Notes: generated from the letters alone by a model not told the origin. 6,754 bases of DNA from an uncultured bacterium (GCA_945910925.1 CAMDZX010000102.1:1-6754), one strand, 5' to 3'. Counted from the first letter of the stretch, positions 1 to 5,270 are shown. Program-made: numbers and translations.

Positions 1-180
1 CTTGAAGACGGCAAAACTGACGAATATCAACAAAATGAAAAAGATATGGTAGATGCAGATGTAAATGTGGATATAGATGTTCCAATGGTTCAAACCTATG
101 GCGGAGAGGATGAAAAAATCGACGCAAAACAACTTAAACAACTGGAAGATGACCGAAACAGTTCAACAGGAAATGTATAA
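1..180 (+). CDS. 3' end of an acidic protein of unknown function (partial)
   Basis: Frame 1 is open from the window edge to a TAA at 178-180, giving the last 59 residues of a protein whose start lies outside. The visible part is hydrophilic and very acidic, with alternating D/V residues (DADVNVDIDV) followed by a lysine/glutamine/acid stretch and the ending LEDDRNSSTGNV. There is no membrane segment, no cysteine and no recognisable motif. I do not recognise the family. Its last 13 codons (142-180) are repeated almost exactly at 881-919, beyond the RAYT element, with only synonymous differences. This supports real coding use and suggests a tandem paralogue once stood next to it. A relationship to the acidic EF-hand gene at the other end of the window is possible but not shown by the sequence. 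Confidence 0.7.
   Translation, partial: LEDGKTDEYQQNEKDMVDADVNVDIDVPMVQTYGGEDEKIDAKQLKQLEDDRNSSTGNV
141..180 (+). repeat. Direct repeat copy 1 (gene tail)
   Basis: Forty bases covering the last codons and stop of the upstream gene recur at 880-919 with 38 of 40 identical. The two differences are CGA/AGA (Arg) and AGT/AGC (Ser), both silent. Copy 2 lies immediately beyond the right end of the RAYT element. Confidence 0.85.
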
Positions 181-212
181 TTCCACATATTTTTAATAAA
201 CATTACTGTTCG

Positions 213-229
213 GGATAAATTATTTATCC
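213..229 (+). terminator. Possible weak terminator hairpin
   Basis: GGATAAA and TTTATCC form a 7-bp stem with a 3-nt loop 33 nt after the upstream stop codon. What follows (ataatatttc) is only a poor U-tract. It could end the upstream transcript, but the stem is AT-rich and weak. The rest of 181-272 shows nothing else that I can identify. Confidence 0.3.
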
Positions 230-272
230 ATAATATTTCAAAAAAACATGTCATTCCGAAAGTATAGAAATA

Positions 273-302
273 ATAGGTCGGGTTTTAACCCGACAAAAAC
301 TT
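273..302 (+). repeat. Left REP / inverted end of the RAYT element
   Basis: The hairpin GTCGGGTTTTAACCCGAC (277-294) is preceded by ATAG (273-276). The whole 30 bp is the exact reverse complement of 848-877. The first mismatches are at 272/878 outside and 303/847 inside. Confidence 0.85.
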
Positions 303-306
303 ATTG

Positions 307-312
307 TATAAT
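307..312 (+). promoter_or_regulatory. -10 box for the RAYT gene, probable leaderless start
   Basis: A consensus TATAAT lies 6 nt before the ATG at 319, so transcription should begin at or next to the A of the start codon. There is no Shine-Dalgarno sequence before that ATG. No good -35 is present at the expected distance, which falls inside the left REP hairpin. Confidence 0.45.
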
Positions 313-318
313 TTATCT

Positions 319-846
319 ATGAATTACAAACGTTATTTTATACCAAATTCTATGGTCTTTTTAACGATTGTTACATATAATCGTAATCCCATTTTGCTTG
401 AACAAATCAATTTAATAAAAGACTCCTTAAAATATGCAAAAACAAAAATTAAATTTAGCATTATTGCGATTGTAATTTTAAAAGACCATTTGCATGTTAT
501 CTTGCAACCAAATAATATAGAAGATTATCCTAATATCGTAAAATATTTTAAAACATATTTTTCTCGACAGATTAATATTACCAATAAAGATTTACCCGAC
601 GGCAAAAAACACAAAAAAGAAAAGGGTATTTGGCAAAGCAGATATTGGGCGCATGTTATTTTAGATGACAATGATTTATATAAACACATTGATTACATTC
701 ATTATAACCCGATGAAACATTATAACATTGTCCCAAAAGATTGGAAATATTCTTCATTTATAAAATTTGTTGATAATAATTTGTACGATATAAATTGGTG
801 CAATTATGGTGACAAAAATCAAATTATAGAATTAGATTTTGAATGA
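319..846 (+). CDS. REP-associated tyrosine transposase (RAYT, Y1/HUH family)
   Basis: This 175-residue protein belongs to the IS200/IS605-like Y1 transposase superfamily, REP-associated branch. The family nicks and rejoins single-stranded DNA at REP hairpins through a covalent phosphotyrosine. The HUH metal-binding motif is visible as H57-L58-H59 (DHLHVIL). The family signature GIWQSRYW is at about 103-110. The nucleophile is predicted as Y126 in YIHYNPMKH, followed by the typical DWKYSSF stretch near 141-147. Length is normal for the family and the frame is intact, so it could be active. I chose the ATG at 319 over an upstream in-frame TTG at 304 because the TTG overlaps the -10 box and neither has a ribosome binding site. 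The gene sits alone between perfectly matching inverted REPs, and its AT-rich codons differ from pnp, consistent with a mobile unit. A second pair of ATAG-started hairpins at 5880-5978 could be another substrate, but that is inference. Confidence 0.93.
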   Translation: MNYKRYFIPNSMVFLTIVTYNRNPILLEQINLIKDSLKYAKTKIKFSIIAIVILKDHLHVILQPNNIEDYPNIVKYFKTYFSRQINITNKDLPDGKKHKKEKGIWQSRYWAHVILDDNDLYKHIDYIHYNPMKHYNIVPKDWKYSSFIKFVDNNLYDINWCNYGDKNQIIELDFE

Positions 847-847
847 A

Positions 848-877
848 AAGTTTTTGTCGGGTTAAAACCCGACCTAT
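848..877 (-). repeat. Right REP / inverted end of the RAYT element
   Basis: Exact reverse complement of 273-302, with hairpin GTCGGGTTAAAACCCGAC at 856-873 and the ATAG (read on the minus strand) at 874-877. It follows the transposase stop by one base and could also serve as its transcript end. Confidence 0.85.
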
Positions 878-880
878 ATA

Positions 881-919
881 CTGGAAGATGACAGAAACAG
901 CTCAACAGGAAATGTATAA
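881..919 (+). pseudogene. Remnant 3' end of a paralogue of the first gene
   Basis: Thirteen codons encode LEDDRNSSTGNV plus TAA, the same peptide as the end of the gene at 1-180, differing only at two silent positions. Reading upstream in this frame hits a TAA at 863-865 inside the right REP, so nothing else of this gene is left. The remnant abuts the RAYT element and precedes a good terminator at 945-985. It therefore probably represents the original end of a tandem duplicate whose body was lost when the element arrived or by later recombination. Confidence 0.6.
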
Positions 920-944
920 GCATAATAAACAGAAATATTATTAT

Positions 945-985
945 AAAACACGCTTACGTAATATTCTGTTAAGTAAGCGCGTTTT
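945..985. terminator. Bidirectional intrinsic terminator
   Basis: AAAACACGCTTAC (945-957) pairs with GTAAGCGCGTTTT (973-985) with one mismatch. The A-run on one side and T-run on the other allow termination in both directions. It lies between the rightward genes and the leftward gene ending at 1013. Confidence 0.8.
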
Positions 986-1012
986 ACAAATGATAGGTTT
1001 CTAATATTATCC

Positions 1013-1480
1013 TTATCTCAAATAGTGTGGACTCTCGTCTTCACTAAATACTTTAGGTTTATCTCCTGAATATAATTCATGATTTCCTTTTGTAGCTTTT
1101 ACCAAATCATTATGACTCCCGCGCATTGCATTGTGATTATTTTTATCGTCATTAAATACAACATAATCACCTTTCTTATCATTGCTTACATCAACAAAAA
1201 CATTCTCTGATTTGTTAAATTCTAAGTAATCTCTTGCCTCTTTACTACCAAATACTGAAACTCCATTAAAATTTGAAAAAGTCATCCTATTGGTAAAATA
1301 TGTACCTTCCTTATTGCTTGTTACAATTGTTGCTCCCTTTTGAGCATTATCTTTTGGTACAAATAATGAAACACCATTATCAAGCATAACATTCCAACCA
1401 GATTTACCACCATAAGTCCCGGAAGTAATAGTATACTTATAATCTCCAAAATTAATACCTGTAGGATTATTTCCACCCAT
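1013..1480 (-). CDS. Small cysteine-free protein of unknown function
   Basis: I do not recognise this 155-residue protein. The start is the ATG at 1480: AAAGGAG lies 6 nt upstream of it, whereas a longer version starting at 1510 would place that ribosome binding site inside the coding region. The product begins MGGNNPTGINFGDY. It has no signal peptide, no membrane segment and no cysteine, and is rich in G, N, D and K. The N-terminal two thirds look beta-rich, with alternating polar and hydrophobic runs such as GDYKYTITSG and NGVSLFVPKD. The C-terminal third (GSHNDLV, KGNHELYSGDK) faintly recalls G-N-D turn repeats of beta-roll proteins, but not well enough to assign. The gene is monocistronic, convergent with the RAYT region through a shared terminator and divergent from pnp, with a good promoter of its own. 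It is probably real and possibly lineage-specific. Confidence 0.75.
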   Translation of the reverse strand: MGGNNPTGINFGDYKYTITSGTYGGKSGWNVMLDNGVSLFVPKDNAQKGATIVTSNKEGTYFTNRMTFSNFNGVSVFGSKEARDYLEFNKSENVFVDVSNDKKGDYVVFNDDKNNHNAMRGSHNDLVKATKGNHELYSGDKPKVFSEDESPHYLR

Positions 1481-1486
1481 GCGTAG

Positions 1487-1493
1487 CTCCTTT
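1487..1493 (-). promoter_or_regulatory. Ribosome binding site deciding the start at 1480
   Basis: On the minus strand AAAGGAG lies 6 nt upstream of the ATG at 1480, which fixes that codon as the start. Confidence 0.75.
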
Positions 1494-1555
1494 CTTTTTA
1501 AACTGTACATATAAACAAAAACTTTTTAGAGAACACAATTTCACCGCCCCGTCCC

Positions 1556-1582
1556 ATCACATCATATCATATCATATCATAT
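1556..1582. repeat. Pentanucleotide tandem repeat (ATCAT)n
   Basis: Four perfect ATCAT units (1561-1580) are flanked by one imperfect unit (ATCAC, 1556-1560) and a partial unit. On the minus strand the repeat begins about where transcription of the 155-residue gene should start (near 1581), so it lies in that gene's 5' untranslated region. Confidence 0.85.
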
Positions 1583-1587
1583 AGGGC

Positions 1588-1616
1588 ATTATAACAAGGT
1601 TTCAGTCATTTTTGAA
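1588..1616 (-). promoter_or_regulatory. Promoter of the minus-strand orphan gene
   Basis: On the minus strand TTCAAA (1611-1616) and TATAAT (1588-1593) are separated by 17 bp, with an extended -10 TG one base before TATAAT. The predicted start near 1581 gives a leader of about 100 nt. Confidence 0.6.
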
Positions 1617-1618
1617 GT

Positions 1619-1657
1619 TTTACAAAAGTTTACACAAGCACGTTACATTAATTTACA
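1619..1657 (+). promoter_or_regulatory. Four TTTACA-like direct repeats upstream of the pnp -10
   Basis: TTTACA occurs at 1619-1624, 1629-1634 and 1652-1657, and GTTACA at 1642-1647. The gaps are 4, 7 and 4 bp, that is, two pairs with the same spacing. Measured from a start near 1680 they span roughly -61 to -23. This resembles a B. subtilis PhoP box (TTAACA-like hexamers about 5 bp apart in the same promoter interval). The AT-rich context raises the chance of coincidence. Confidence 0.4.
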
Positions 1658-1667
1658 ATATTTATAG

Positions 1668-1673
1668 TATAAT
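1668..1673 (+). promoter_or_regulatory. pnp: -10 box of the pnp promoter
   Basis: A consensus TATAAT lies 67 nt before the pnp ATG. No good -35 is present at 17 bp (ACATTA at 1645-1650; TTACAT at 1643 would need a 19-bp spacer). This fits an activator-dependent promoter. Confidence 0.55.
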
Positions 1674-1706
1674 GAAATGGTAAGAAATTAAGTAATAGAA
1701 ATAAAT

Positions 1707-1727
1707 TTCGGCTATCGAGCAGCCGAA
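1707..1727 (+). promoter_or_regulatory. pnp: Hairpin in the pnp mRNA leader
   Basis: TTCGGCT and AGCCGAA form a perfect 7-bp stem with loop atcgagc, ending 3 nt before the AGAGGG ribosome binding site (1731-1736). In E. coli, PNPase controls its own mRNA through a leader hairpin cut by RNase III. This shorter hairpin could play a similar part, by inference. Confidence 0.5.
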
Positions 1728-1740
1728 GAAAGAGGGTAAA

Positions 1741-3894
1741 ATGATACCGGAAACAAAACAAATGAGTCTGGAAATTGGCGGAAAAACCGTCACTATTGAA
1801 ACAGGCAAATACGCACAATCAACTAACGGTAGTGTTACCGTAAGATGCGGCGATACAATGTTATTTGTACACGCTGTTGTCAGTAAAGAACCAAGAGTAG
1901 GGATAGATTTCTTCCCGCTGTTGATTGATTACGAAGAAAGAATGTCTTCAATCGGAAGGATTCCGGGCGGATACAACCGTTCAGAAGGCAAAGCCAGTGA
2001 CAAAGCTATATTAGTATCACGTTTGATAGACAGACCTATCAGACCGTTGTTCCCTAAAGGATACAGAAACGATATTCAAATCGTTGCACAGTTGTTCAGT
2101 TATGACCAACAAAACCAACCTGATACACTTGCAATGTTAGGTGCATCTTGTGCCTTAATGCTATCAGGCGCACCATTTGAAGGTCCTATCGGTGCAGTAA
2201 GAGTTTCAAGAGATGAAAACGGAAACTTTATCGCAAACCCTACTCACCAACAAGCAAAACAATCTGATTTAGATATCGTAGTATCAGGTACACATGATTC
2301 TGTAATCATGGTAGAAGCAGGATGTAATTTTGTTTCGGAAGACGATATCATGGGTGCGGTTGAATTTGCACAAGGTGAAATCAGAAAACAATGTGATGCA
2401 CAAGTTGAATTTGCACAAAGATGCGGTGTTGTTAAAGAAGAATTTGTAAACCCTTACGATACTTCCGAAATCAAACAAATCATTGATGAAACAGCACACG
2501 ATATGATTTTTGATGCTTATCACAACTTTGACAGAGAATACAGACAAAACAAACTTGAAGAAGCAAAAACTCTTGTTAAAGAAAAAATAGATGCACTTCC
2601 TGAAGACCATGCAATCAAAACAATGATGGAAGAAACAGGAATTGATTTTGTTGCGGAAGAATTCAAAGCCGCAGAAAAGAAAATTATGCGTGCAATGATT
2701 CTTGATGAAGGTGTAAGAGCAGACGGAAGAAAGTATAACGAAGTTCGTCCTATCTGGTGTGAAGTAGGGGTTATCCCGAGAGCGCACGGTTCTGCCGTAT
2801 TCACAAGAGGGCAAACACAAATCCTTTCTGTTGCAACTCTTGCAGGTCCGAGTATGAAACAAGAGCTTGACGGTGTTGACCCTCAAACAGAAAAATCATA
2901 TATGCACAAATACATCTTCCCGGGATTCTCGGTAGGTGAAGTAAAACCTCTTAGAGGTCCGGGCAGACGTGAAGTAGGACACGGAAACCTTGCAGAAAGA
3001 GCAAACATTCCTGCACTTCCTTCACAAGAAGAATTCGGTTACACAATCAGAGTTACCTCAGACGTATTGGAATCAAACGGTTCAACATCTATGGGTTCAA
3101 CTTGCGGTTCATCAATGGCATTGATGAATGCGGGTGTTCCTGTTAAATGTATGATTGGCGGGGTTGCAATGGGTATGATAACCGAAGAAGGTAAAGAACC
3201 TGTTGTATTAACGGATATTCAAGGTATTGAAGACTTCCTTGGAGATATGGATTTCAAAGTAACAGGTAACGATACGGGTATTACTGCACTTCAAATGGAT
3301 ATGAAGGCTAAAGGTATTGCAAACGATACACTAAGACGTGCATTACAACAAGCAAAAGAAGGCAGACTCCATATCTTAGGCGAAATGAGAAAAGCTATCA
3401 CCGAACCGGGACCTATGTCACCGTTTGCACCAAGCATTTCTACAATGACTATTCCGACAGAAGATATCGGAACAGTTATCGGGCCGGGCGGTAAACAAAT
3501 CAGAGCTATCATTGACGCATCAGGTGCTGAAATTGATATTCAAGATTCAGGTGTGGTAACAATCACATCTAACGATCAAGAAGGCGCAGAAATTGCTAAG
3601 AAAATGATTAGAGATTTAACTTTCAAACCTGAAGTCGGAATGGTTCTGAAAGGCAAAGTTGTAAGAATTATACCTATCGGTGCATTCGTTGAATTAGGCG
3701 GCGGTAAAGATGGTATGGTTCATATCTCTCAAATTTGTCAGGAAAGAATCGAAACAATCGAACCGCACGTTAACGTAGGTGACGAAGTTGTTGTTAAGAT
3801 TATCAAAATCGACGAAAAAGGCAGAGTAAACTTAACAATAAAAGGTGTTTCAGAAGAAGAAAAAGCACAATTTGCACAACCTGCTTTAGTGTAG
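1741..3894 (+). CDS. pnp: Polyribonucleotide nucleotidyltransferase (PNPase)
   Basis: PNPase degrades RNA 3' to 5' using phosphate and releases nucleoside diphosphates; it works in the cytoplasm as a trimer, often within RNA-decay complexes. The 717 residues match the usual length and all domains are present: first RNase PH domain (about 10-145), helical domain (about 240-320), second RNase PH domain (about 325-540), KH domain with the loop GPGG at 581-584, and S1 domain (about 632-702). Catalytic features are intact: phosphate loop SNGSTSMGS (445-453) and metal-binding D498, D504 and K506 in DFLGDMDFK. One oddity is the RNA-guiding loop of the first domain: after GRIPGG it reads YNRSEGK (78-84) where E. 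coli has FFRREGR. The ATG at 1741 is preceded by AGAGGG and a leader hairpin. The gene has its own promoter and terminator, so it is probably monocistronic; the common rpsO-pnp pairing is absent. Confidence 0.99.
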   Translation: MIPETKQMSLEIGGKTVTIETGKYAQSTNGSVTVRCGDTMLFVHAVVSKEPRVGIDFFPLLIDYEERMSSIGRIPGGYNRSEGKASDKAILVSRLIDRPIRPLFPKGYRNDIQIVAQLFSYDQQNQPDTLAMLGASCALMLSGAPFEGPIGAVRVSRDENGNFIANPTHQQAKQSDLDIVVSGTHDSVIMVEAGCNFVSEDDIMGAVEFAQGEIRKQCDAQVEFAQRCGVVKEEFVNPYDTSEIKQIIDETAHDMIFDAYHNFDREYRQNKLEEAKTLVKEKIDALPEDHAIKTMMEETGIDFVAEEFKAAEKKIMRAMILDEGVRADGRKYNEVRPIWCEVGVIPRAHGSAVFTRGQTQILSVATLAGPSMKQELDGVDPQTEKSYMHKYIFPGFSVGEVKPLRGPGRREVGHGNLAERANIPALPSQEEFGYTIRVTSDVLESNGSTSMGSTCGSSMALMNAGVPVKCMIGGVAMGMITEEGKEPVVLTDIQGIEDFLGDMDFKVTGNDTGITALQMDMKAKGIANDTLRRALQQAKEGRLHILGEMRKAITEPGPMSPFAPSISTMTIPTEDIGTVIGPGGKQIRAIIDASGAEIDIQDSGVVTITSNDQEGAEIAKKMIRDLTFKPEVGMVLKGKVVRIIPIGAFVELGGGKDGMVHISQICQERIETIEPHVNVGDEVVVKIIKIDEKGRVNLTIKGVSEEEKAQFAQPALV

Positions 3895-3918
3895 CCGGTA
3901 TAAATTCAGATTAGATAT

Positions 3919-3955
3919 TACACAAGGATGACCTAAAAGTCATCCTTGTGTGGTT
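3919..3955 (+). terminator. Intrinsic terminator of pnp
   Basis: CACAAGGATGAC (3921-3932) and GTCATCCTTGTG (3939-3950) form a perfect 12-bp stem with a 6-nt loop, extendable by an A-T and G-U pairs, followed by tggtttta. It separates pnp from the ribosomal cluster. Confidence 0.88.
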
Positions 3956-4030
3956 TTAATATTGTTCCTAATAATTTTGCAATATACGTCTTTTACATAT
4001 CGTAACTATTACTTGTAACTAAATTTTGTT

Positions 4031-4036
4031 TATAAT
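4031..4036 (+). promoter_or_regulatory. -10 box of the rpsH-rplF-rplR cluster
   Basis: A consensus TATAAT lies 154 nt before the rpsH ATG. No convincing -35 is seen at 16-18 bp. GTAACT occurs twice just upstream (4002-4007 and 4015-4020), which may be an upstream element or chance. Confidence 0.5.
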
Positions 4037-4042
4037 AGAATA

Positions 4043-4190
4043 GCTGTGTTGACTGTCGGAGTACGCTTCAATGGAAGAATCCAATTAGGAGCAACAATTA
4101 ATCCGATAAGAACGAGTAGAAGGTGCCGAAAAGGTCGGGCTGAGTATGTTACCGAAACCGCTTGGCTACCGCAAGAGAAAAGGAATAAAT
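4043..4190 (+). promoter_or_regulatory. Long leader of rpsH, possibly structured
   Basis: About 150 nt separate the predicted transcription start from the rpsH start. Local pairings include GCCGA/TCGGGC (4125-4140 region) and CTTG/CAAG enclosing GCTACCG (4161-4175), just upstream of the AAAGGA ribosome binding site (4178-4183). A reading frame crosses the leader but runs into rpsH out of frame, so I do not regard it as a gene. Ribosomal protein leaders often carry binding sites for the encoded protein; here that is inference only. Confidence 0.35.
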
Positions 4191-4586
4191 ATGAACACAG
4201 ATCCAATAGCAGATATGCTAACAAGAATCAGAAACGCTAACATGGCTAATCATGAAACAGTTTCTATGCCACTTTCTAAATTAAAACTTTCTTTGGCAGA
4301 ATTGTTAAAATCAGAAGGGTTCATTCTTGGTTACTCTGTTAACGAAGAAGGTAAGTTCAAATCATTGGTTATTGAACTGAAATATGACGAAAGCGGAAAA
4401 CCTGTTATCACTAACCTTCAAAGAGTTTCTAAACCTGGTTTGAGAACATACTGCAAGGCTAAAAACTTACCTCAAGTATTTGGCGGTTTAGGTATTGCAA
4501 TCGTTTCTACAAGCAAAGGTTTATTAACAGACAGAAAAGCTCGCAAAGAAAATCTTGGCGGCGAAATTCTTTGTAACGTATGGTAG
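4191..4586 (+). CDS. rpsH: Small ribosomal subunit protein S8
   Basis: S8 is a primary 16S rRNA binding protein of the 30S subunit and, in E. coli, represses the spc operon by binding its mRNA. The 131 residues fit the family (about 130-133). The start reads MNTDPIADMLTRIRNAN and the C-terminal RNA-binding signature is clear: GLGIAIVSTSKG (99-110), TDRKARKENLGGE (113-125) and a final Trp. The ATG at 4191 is chosen because AAAGGA (4178-4183) is 7 nt upstream; a longer in-frame start at 4146 would add 15 unconserved residues and bury that site. It is the first gene of the cluster. Normally rplE and rpsN precede rpsH; here a pnp terminator, a promoter and a long leader do. Cysteines at 88 and 128 are not unusual. 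Confidence 0.98.
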   Translation: MNTDPIADMLTRIRNANMANHETVSMPLSKLKLSLAELLKSEGFILGYSVNEEGKFKSLVIELKYDESGKPVITNLQRVSKPGLRTYCKAKNLPQVFGGLGIAIVSTSKGLLTDRKARKENLGGEILCNVW

Positions 4587-4730
4587 CGGATTGCGAGCGG
4601 AGGCTGAAGCGTTTCGCGAAGGCGAAATGCGTAACGCCGTTCAACGCGAGCAACCAAGCCGATAAAAAAGTTAATACAAAATAGCGGTGCAATTGGCAGA
4701 AAAGCCGCTTAGAATAAAAAGGAGAAAAAT
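4587..4730 (+). other. GC-rich structured spacer between rpsH and rplF
   Basis: The first 75 nt are 46/75 G+C, far above the surrounding genes. They contain a 9-bp hairpin with one G-U pair (4609-4617 with 4622-4630, loop GAAG) and the motif GCGAGC twice (near 4593 and 4646). The second half is AT-rich and holds AGCGG/CCGCT with GGC/GCC pairing around 4683-4709. A ribosome binding site AGGAG (4720-4724) precedes rplF. Spacers here are usually a few nt to tens of nt, so this may be an inserted repeat or a regulatory RNA element. Confidence 0.5.
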
Positions 4731-5270
4731 ATGTCACGTATTGGTAAAAAACCTATCGAAATTCCTTCAGGTGTTGAAGCTAAATTAGATGGACAAACAA
4801 TTACAGTAAAAGGACCTAAAGGGACTGAAACTGTTACGGTAAGAGATGAAATTAAAATTTCTATCGCTGATAATAATATCGTTTTAGAACCTACTAATGA
4901 CGAAAGAAAGACTAATGCTTTGCATGGACTTTCAAGAACATTGGTTGCAAACGCTGTTGAAGGTGTTAGCAAAGGGTTCGAAAAAAAATTAGAAATTCAA
5001 GGTGTTGGTTACCGTGCTAACATGGAAGGTACAAAATTGAACATGGCATTAGGGTATTCTCACCCTGTTGTTATTGAACCTCCTCAAGGTATTACAATCA
5101 CCGTTGAGAAAAACGTTAATATTACCGTAAGCGGTTCCAATAAACAAATGGTTGGTGATGTTGCTGCTGCTATCAGAAGCAAAAGACCTCCGGAAGTTTA
5201 TAAAGGAAAAGGTGTTCGCTATGAAGGTGAATACATTAGACGTAAAGCAGGTAAAGCAGGTAAGAAATAG
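4731..5270 (+). CDS. rplF: Large ribosomal subunit protein L6
   Basis: L6 binds 23S rRNA near the factor-binding region and sarcin-ricin loop of the 50S subunit. The 179-residue length is normal. Two repeated alpha/beta domains are expected, about 1-82 and 83-179. Family landmarks are MSRIGKKPIEIPSGV at the start, HGLSRTLVAN (65-74), LEIQGVGYRA (88-97) and PEVYKGKGVRY (154-164). The basic tail RRKAGKAGKK is encoded by a near-perfect 9-bp DNA repeat (5242-5259). Several of these stretches look most like cyanobacterial L6. The ATG at 4731 has AGGAG 6 nt upstream. It keeps the classic order S8-L6-L18, but is 144 nt from rpsH and 197 nt from rplR. Confidence 0.98.
   Translation: MSRIGKKPIEIPSGVEAKLDGQTITVKGPKGTETVTVRDEIKISIADNNIVLEPTNDERKTNALHGLSRTLVANAVEGVSKGFEKKLEIQGVGYRANMEGTKLNMALGYSHPVVIEPPQGITITVEKNVNITVSGSNKQMVGDVAAAIRSKRPPEVYKGKGVRYEGEYIRRKAGKAGKK

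Larger units (their letters stand above)
273..877 (+). mobile_element. Compact RAYT/REP element (REPtron-like) with perfect 30-bp inverted ends
   Basis: The 605-bp unit is bounded by perfect inverted repeats at 273-302 and 848-877. Each begins with ATAG at the outer edge and then a GTCGGG...CCCGAC hairpin. The transposase gene fills almost all the space between them: its ATG is 16 nt after the left repeat and its stop is 1 nt before the right repeat. RAYTs are known to act on REP hairpins preceded by a short tetranucleotide (GTAG or GGAG in the well-studied cases). ATAG is the likely equivalent here by inference. The interior is much more AT-rich than pnp. No obvious short target duplication abuts the ends, which fits this enzyme class since single-strand Y1 transposition makes none. 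Confidence 0.8.

Noticed and set aside
304..318. TTG start extending the transposase by five residues (MYNLS)
   Set aside because: It overlaps the TATAAT box and has no ribosome binding site; RAYTs typically begin close to the tyrosine/arginine stretch seen after the ATG at 319.
1481..1510. Ten-residue N-terminal extension of the minus-strand orphan
   Set aside because: The AAAGGAG ribosome binding site for the ATG at 1480 lies inside it; the extension is simply the translated leader.
1556..1582. CRISPR array
   Set aside because: The only tandem repeat is a 5-nt unit without spacers; no CRISPR-like repeat-spacer pattern or cas gene is present.
2284..2886. 200-codon open frame on the minus strand inside pnp
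   Set aside because: It is a shadow of the pnp coding frame: rich in Cys and Phe, no ribosome binding site, and pnp is unmistakable.
4146..4190. Fifteen-residue extension of S8
   Set aside because: It is unlike S8 N-termini, and the AAAGGA site fits the ATG at 4191.
4046..4240. 64-codon frame across the rpsH leader
   Set aside because: It overlaps the start of rpsH out of frame, has a biased Arg-rich composition and no ribosome binding site; I checked it for remnants of S14 or L5 and saw none.
4682..4716. tRNA-Leu-like stretch (GGTGCAATTGGCAGA ... CTTAGAA)
   Set aside because: It resembles a D-arm and anticodon region, but there is no T-arm, no acceptor stem and too little room before rplF; chance or a decayed fragment.
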